Shown here one piece after another: positions 60,027 through 64,000 of a stretch of 64,000 nucleotides of DNA; the first letter of the stretch is position 1; every line of letters begins with the position of its first letter. This stretch comes from Sphingomonas beigongshangi (lineage in GTDB: Bacteria; Pseudomonadota; Alphaproteobacteria; Sphingomonadales; Sphingomonadaceae), in contig NZ_JADHDT010000001.1 in assembly GCF_016820445.1 (NCBI RefSeq), positions 647,015-711,014 of the forward strand, read 5' to 3'. The position numbers were made by a program, and so were the translations under genes. The notes beneath the pieces were generated by a model. That model searched no databases, was not told the DNA's origin, and saw only the letters and a program-made list of their open reading frames with translations.

Positions 60027-61702
60027 GCGGCAGCCTTGTGTTCGCAATGCCAAGTCAATCCGTTGAACCATTCCCCCACGACAATGCCGGCGATGATGCG
60101 CGCGGCGTTCCTTTCCAACTTGCCCCGGCTGACAAGTTTATCGACGGGGCCACCCCCGCTTGCGACGGTCACAATATAGTCCGCGAGCAGTGGGCCATCT
60201 GATGGGTCAAGCTCAGCTTCGATACGCGAATGCAATTCCTCGGCAAGTGCCGCCAGCTTGTCGGTCACTTCGAATGGACCGATGCCAGCAGACCTCTTCG
60301 TCCAAGCTTCCTGCAAGCCGTTAGGGCTGGTGGCGACCAGGAACGACTCTGCTCGCGCCAATTCTCTACGGAAGCCGGTGAGCAACTCAGCTAACCACGG
60401 GCTCCGACGCAAATCCCTTGTGACCTCACCATCCAAGTCAATCTGCCGGATGTCCTTCGATGGACCGTAGAAGAATCTGACAGACCACTGCGTGCCGCCG
60501 TCAAGAACGGTATTGGAAAGGTCGAAGCGCATTCCACTCTTGAAGCGGAAGCCCGGCAGCGCGGCGCGGAAGGCCCGCTTGGCAGGGTAGGTCCTGCCTT
60601 CGCCGTCTGGCTCGGTCACAGGGGCGACGCGCTTCGGGACCTGCAGCGCATTGCCGGCGGCGGCGAAGCCTAGGAACTGCTCAGGTTTGACGCCCTGCGC
60701 CGCCAGCGCAATCAAATGCGTGAAAGTCGGCGGGATCGCATTGCCGATCATCTTGGCCTTCTCCGCAAACGACCTGCCAAAAAACTGGTAGGTGATGGGG
60801 AAGCCCTGCAATCCAGCACGCTCGCGGATGGTCAACCTCCGGAATTCGCCTGCGCGCCTTGGATCAGCGATGACGATGCTTTCGCGCGAAACCCGTGTGC
60901 AAGTAGCCGTGACCGTACGAGCAGCTCGGTCCAGCGGGTCTGGGAATGCCATGTTGTTATAGACCGGGTGATGCTCTTTGGCATCCCGGTTCATTCGAAG
61001 CTCTTCGCCTCTTAGCGGCGGCTCAGACTGCGTCTCGGTCACATCGCCGATAGGCAGGCGGACACCCCAGACCGGATCGACGACCTCGGCTCCGGCGCTT
61101 AGCGACTGCACCACATCGCCCAGGGTTCGTGGCTCCACGTGGGCACCAAAACCCTTGATGATGTCCAACGGGATATTGGTGGCGATGCAACGTCGACGCG
61201 CCTGAGGCGCGCCGTATTCCGAGAAATCAAAGACATCGATCTCGGGTGCAAGATGGCGGAAGCTGTATAGCACATGCTTAGGATCGGCCATGCCCTTGCG
61301 GATGACCTGCTCGACCCTTGGCACATTTTCCATCGCCCAGAACTTGGGCTTGAGGTGGTCGACGACCTCGAAGAACTTCACAAGGTCCTTGAGACCTTCG
61401 GAGATATTTCCACTTCCACCGCGATTGGAATAAGAAAATTCGGTGCAAGGGGGACTACCTACCACCAACTCAATATCATCGGGAAGGTCCGCAAGCTCTA
61501 GCTTGCGGATATCCACAGGCTCCAGCTCCCCACCGAAATTGGCATTGTGGGTGTCGATCGCGGGCTTCCACCATTCATAGGAATTGACCACCTGGACACC
61601 GGCGAGCTTCAGCCCCAGGCTCCATCCCCCGATCCCGGAATAAAGGTCGATAGCACGCACGTTATACACCATCCTGTCCGAAGGCAGCGCCTTCATGTCC
61701 AT
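60023..61702 (-). CDS. DNA (cytosine-5-)-methyltransferase
   Basis: A 559-residue C5 methyltransferase. Motif I 'AIDLYSGIGGWSLGL' lies near residues 17-31 and motif IV 'GSPPCTEFSYSN' near 81 has the catalytic Cys. Motif VI is 'MENVPRVE', motif VIII 'APQARRRC', and motif X 'AKMIGNAIPPTF' lies near 312. About 230 residues follow motif X, an unusual C-terminal extension with no domain I recognise. It should protect the site cut by the nearby endonuclease(s). Start options are GTG 61723, ATG 61702 and ATG 61672 (closest to motif I). vsr lies 52 bases upstream on the same strand; the E-x-Q endonuclease gene is convergent. Confidence 0.93.
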   Translation of the reverse strand: MDMKALPSDRMVYNVRAIDLYSGIGGWSLGLKLAGVQVVNSYEWWKPAIDTHNANFGGELEPVDIRKLELADLPDDIELVVGSPPCTEFSYSNRGGSGNISEGLKDLVKFFEVVDHLKPKFWAMENVPRVEQVIRKGMADPKHVLYSFRHLAPEIDVFDFSEYGAPQARRRCIATNIPLDIIKGFGAHVEPRTLGDVVQSLSAGAEVVDPVWGVRLPIGDVTETQSEPPLRGEELRMNRDAKEHHPVYNNMAFPDPLDRAARTVTATCTRVSRESIVIADPRRAGEFRRLTIRERAGLQGFPITYQFFGRSFAEKAKMIGNAIPPTFTHLIALAAQGVKPEQFLGFAAAGNALQVPKRVAPVTEPDGEGRTYPAKRAFRAALPGFRFKSGMRFDLSNTVLDGGTQWSVRFFYGPSKDIRQIDLDGEVTRDLRRSPWLAELLTGFRRELARAESFLVATSPNGLQEAWTKRSAGIGPFEVTDKLAALAEELHSRIEAELDPSDGPLLADYIVTVASGGGPVDKLVSRGKLERNAARIIAGIVVGEWFNGLTWHCEHKAAA

Positions 61703-61754
61703 GTGATAATGCCCGGCTAACACCGCCTAGACAAGATCCAAACCGCAGGCCGGG

Positions 61755-62180
61755 TCAGGTTTTTGCCGGACCGAGGAAATCGCTCAGCCGATTTCCTAGA
61801 GCGGCCTCGTCCTTCACCTCACATTCCCAGATTACAAGCGGGGACCAGCCCTCGTCGATGCAACGCTGCAGGTCGCGCGCATCGCGCGCGCGGTTGCGAT
61901 CAAACTTGGCCTCCCAGAAATCACGGCGCGTATTTGGGATATGCGCCAGCTTGCATCCGGGGTGCTGATGCCAGAAGCAGCCGTGGACGAAGATGACCTT
62001 GCGACGCCGGGGGAACGCCACATCAGGGCGGCCTGGCGCAGCCTTCCATTGCAGCCGGAAGCGATAGCCAAGCCGATGCAGCAGCCGCCGAACTATGAGC
62101 TCAGGCTTCGTATCCGCGCGCTTGATGCGCGACATGTGCAAACTGCGCCGCTCCTTCGTAAGATGATCAGGCACAGGCAC
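61755..62180 (-). CDS. vsr: Very short patch repair endonuclease
   Basis: A 141-residue Vsr. It nicks 5' of the T in T:G mismatches that arise when 5-methylcytosine deaminates, so its presence beside a C5 methyltransferase is expected. Landmarks are 'MSRIKRADTKPELIVRR' near 16, 'PGRPDVAFPRRRKVIFVHG' near 50-68 (catalytic Asp) and 'CFWHQHPGCK' (His and Cys of the zinc/active site). Start GTG 62180 follows TTG 62183. It lies upstream of and in line with the methyltransferase gene. Confidence 0.92.
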   Translation of the reverse strand: MPVPDHLTKERRSLHMSRIKRADTKPELIVRRLLHRLGYRFRLQWKAAPGRPDVAFPRRRKVIFVHGCFWHQHPGCKLAHIPNTRRDFWEAKFDRNRARDARDLQRCIDEGWSPLVIWECEVKDEAALGNRLSDFLGPAKT

Positions 62181-62501
62181 CAACGCGTTCCATCAGTTGC
62201 CAGATATGGACATCAAACGTGGAGACAAGGTCCGACCCCTGGTATGATTCCCCAGCTGCCTGCCTAGCCTGATCGTCGGACGAATGACCGTGCTTCATGC
62301 GCAGGGGAGCAAACCTACAGCACGAGCCGTGGCCGTTCGCAGGAACGTAGAGCACCTTTCCTAGGACCCAGGAAAGAAGACGCCAATCTGCCAGTCGACG
62401 TGAGCTGCTACGCCCCCGGCCTGCTGTCCCGCGCCTGGCTGCCGATCCTGGCAGAAAGCGGATGATGATTGCCATGGGCCGGGCTCGACACCGGCCTCCT
62501 T
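62181..62501. other. Gap without a supported gene
   Basis: Upstream region of vsr. A minus-strand frame (to 62538) reads through the tRNA-like fragment and gives the 'RGFKSRRE' peptide that such fragments produce, so it is not called. Confidence 0.4.
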
Positions 62502-62530
62502 GCTCACGACGGGACTTGAACCCGCGACCT
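62502..62530 (-). other. tRNA-like 3' fragment (T-arm and acceptor)
   Basis: On the minus strand, GCGGG-TTCAAGT-CCCGT forms a complete T-arm, followed by CGTGAGC as a possible acceptor strand. No CCA is encoded and no 5' half is present. It abuts the SRAP pseudogene. It may mark the end of an older integration at a different tRNA gene. Confidence 0.45.
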
Positions 62531-63042
62531 ATGGACAAGGACTATGTGTCGCCGGGTCGCCCTGGCCTTTTGGTGACAGGATCGGCGACGCGTCGGCTAA
62601 AGGCCATGCGGTGGGGTTTTCCGCCGCCGCAGGGGGTGCGCAATCCCGTGGTCAACGTTCGGAGCTACGCTAGCCCCTTCTGGCGTTCGGCATTGGCTAA
62701 TCCGGAAAGACGGTGCGTGGCCCCTGTCACCAGCTTTCAAGAATGGTCCGTTGGTCCCGATCCAGCGACGGGGAACGAGAAGCCCTATTGGTTTCCCTTC
62801 CTTCGCGCCCGATCTTCGCATTTGCAGGTGTATGGCGGCCTACAGGTGATGGTCCTGCCTACGCCTTCTTGACGACCGGCTACGATGGTGATCCAGGTAC
62901 GCACCTTGTCGGTGCGATCCATCCTAAAGCCATGCCCGTGATCCTCCATGAAGAGGTTTACGACCGTTGGTTGGCGGCTCCGGTTGAAAATGCTTCGTCG
63001 CTGGCTGGGTCGTACCCGTCGCAGTTGATGATCCGGCTATGA
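62531..63042 (+). pseudogene. Truncated, frameshifted copy of the SRAP (YedK/HMCES) gene
   Basis: Frame one (from 62531) reads MDKDYVSPGRPGL and continues through 'NVRSYASPFWRSALANPERR' and 'TSFQEWSVGPDPATG'. At about 62791-62797 one base is missing from a T/C run and homology jumps to another frame: 'SLPSRPIFAFAGVWRP', 'TTGYDGDPGTHLVGAIHPKAM' (split here as TTGYDGDP and GTHLVGAIHPKAM). It is clearly homologous to the intact gene at 41162-41767. The first 40 residues including the catalytic Cys2 are absent, replaced by a tRNA-like fragment. Non-functional. Confidence 0.88.
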
Positions 63043-63444
63043 CGTGGCGGCGGCTAACTACAAACTTCGTCGTAGCCAGCCATGAACGGCATGGTTTTCG
63101 GCAACCCCCTCTAGAATAGCAGTAAATTTGCCAGAAAACACACGCGAACCCGCCCAAGCCATGTGACCACCTGCAATTCTGTTTTGGCGCTGTACGGCGT
63201 TGAAACAGGCCTTCTTGGCCACTTTCGTAGCCATACATCGACAATGACACATTCTGCAAATCTATTGGAACAGAAACATGCTAACCATCTAAAAACCTTT
63301 TTGCAGACAAGCGACGCAGGTCAAAGGACAGAGAACTGCCTCTTTCTCCTAAAGGGTGCGTGACTAGCCGTCCCGATGGACCGGTCATGCAGTGACGCAG
63401 CCATAACCGTACTATATATGTTTCCCCCTTCTCCTTCTTCCTCT
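63043..63444. other. Gap without a supported gene
   Basis: Island DNA between the SRAP pseudogene and the interrupted gene. Several short frames on both strands, none with start signals or family features. Confidence 0.4.
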
Positions 63445-63926
63445 CTATCTTCTCTTTTTAAAAGAGATTTCTGGATATACGGAGAATCTTCTATGGAAAT
63501 ATTTTCTAATCTCCTGTTTAGCTAATTCCATGTCAGACTCTTTAACTATCATTGCATCATGAAGGGGAAGGGCGGGAATATCATGTACTACCGTCAGTCT
63601 ATAAAGGGCATCGAGCAATATAGAACTTTCTTCAAATTGAAGCACATGCCACCTATAGGGGCATTCCTTCCAATCATGAAGAAACGGATATTTCTTTAAT
63701 AGCGCATCCTTGACCGTCTTTGCCTTGCAAATCTTCGATATATCGAGTTCATCCCCAGACAGTCCGGCTTTTAAGGCTCTATTTCTATATTTTTTTCTGA
63801 CATTTGCGTTCCAAGCATCAGGAAGGTTCTTCCCGCCAAGGGACATGGCGATATAAGCTTTTACTATATCCCGATTAATTCCCTTGATCTGATACGGATC
63901 GATAGATGCATCAAACTTATGCTCTA
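63445..63926 (-). pseudogene. 3' part of an island gene cut by an IS element (polymerase-like C-terminus)
   Basis: From the ATG at 63846 the frame gives 133 residues, but coding character continues upstream without a stop to 63926 ('EHKFDASIDPYQIKGINRDI', 'VKAYIAMSLGGKNLP'). There an IS end begins, so the true start has been cut off. The tail 'QFEESSILLDALYRL' followed by 'IPALPLHDAMIV' resembles the C-terminal motif of phage/plasmid replication polymerases where an HD pair sits in the palm; this is a weak resemblance. AT-rich and unlike the core in codon use. Confidence 0.6.
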
Positions 63927-64000
63927 GGGTCAGGACCCATTGATGTGGGAGGCGCGATCTGATTCAGGCTCCGTGAGGAGAGAGTGGATGAGCGACCTGT
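63927..64000 (+). mobile_element. Left end of an IS element (IS5-family-like), continues beyond window
   Basis: From 63927 composition jumps back to high GC. GGGTCAGGACCC at 63927-63938 would be the terminal inverted repeat. GTGAGGAGAGAGTGG precedes an ATG at 63988 that opens a frame MSDL, the usual beginning of IS5-family transposases of sphingomonads as I remember them. A CTAG at 63924-63927 lies at the junction and may be the target duplication. Only 74 bases are visible. Confidence 0.6.

Noticed and set aside
62167..62538. Minus-strand frame of 123 codons upstream of vsr
   Set aside because: It begins inside the tRNA-like fragment and shows the usual false peptide of tRNA 3' ends.
1..64000. 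CRISPR array or rRNA operon
   Set aside because: No regularly spaced direct repeats and no rRNA-like sequence were seen.

Overview
The window looks like a piece of a Sphingomonas-type alphaproteobacterial chromosome. This rests on three things: very high GC with strong GC3 bias over the first 53 kb, a class I PHA synthase with phasin, and several small proteins of a style familiar from sphingomonads (a TolA-like protein, a Zn-ribbon protein, a TorF-like outer-membrane protein). The genus is inferred from protein style only; there is no rRNA or complete tRNA to support it.

Layout, 1-53 kb (core chromosome). The left edge cuts a Tat-exported molybdenum oxidoreductase. Next come an acyl-CoA synthetase, lgt (lipoprotein maturation) and a tight run of a MidA-type methyltransferase, a GNAT acetyltransferase and pgeF. 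A PLP gamma-family enzyme for sulfur amino acids and a phosphoribosyltransferase follow. murA, a Crp/Fnr regulator, clpS, phasin and phaC occupy 8.2-13.5 kb. A DUF885 metalloprotease-like protein, an aminotransferase, a TauE/SafE permease, an HxlR regulator and the (p)ppGpp synthetase/hydrolase follow. A membrane glycan/lipid cluster (PAP2 protein, GT2, methyltransferase, GtrA, large polytopic GT-C-like protein) spans 20.5-25.8 kb. Then come pepN, an exported M28 peptidase, an SDR protein, two EamA permeases, a threonine aldolase-like enzyme, an ATP-grasp/lipoprotein pair, a bifunctional PBP1A-type enzyme, a dicarboxylate symporter and an SRAP (YedK/HMCES) protein. A GH43/esterase pair lies behind a LacI-type operator-like palindrome. 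The last core stretch holds small conserved proteins, an ion-channel-like protein, a zinc alcohol dehydrogenase with an apparent internal deletion, an unusual PAS-PAS-PAS-PAS-pseudoreceiver-LuxR protein and a second Crp/Fnr regulator.

53-64 kb (accessory island). At 53046-53091 lies the 3' half of a tRNA-Thr(CGT), from the anticodon loop to CCA, without a matching 5' half. This is what a tRNA-integrated island leaves at its distal end. To its right base composition drops and core-type genes stop. The island carries a small Cys-rich protein, an unrecognised two-gene cassette (54165-55839, the second protein being pentapeptide-repeat plus HTH), a serine recombinase behind a nested palindrome, a single-pass membrane protein, and a restriction-modification block. 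That block has two different putative endonucleases, one C5-cytosine methyltransferase and Vsr. Around these lie decayed genes: relatives of two genes present intact in the core of this same window (the SRAP gene and the 68-residue protein at 45.2 kb), a second tRNA-like 3' fragment, and a gene cut by an IS element at the right edge. The intact tRNA-Thr and the island's integrase are expected beyond 64 kb.
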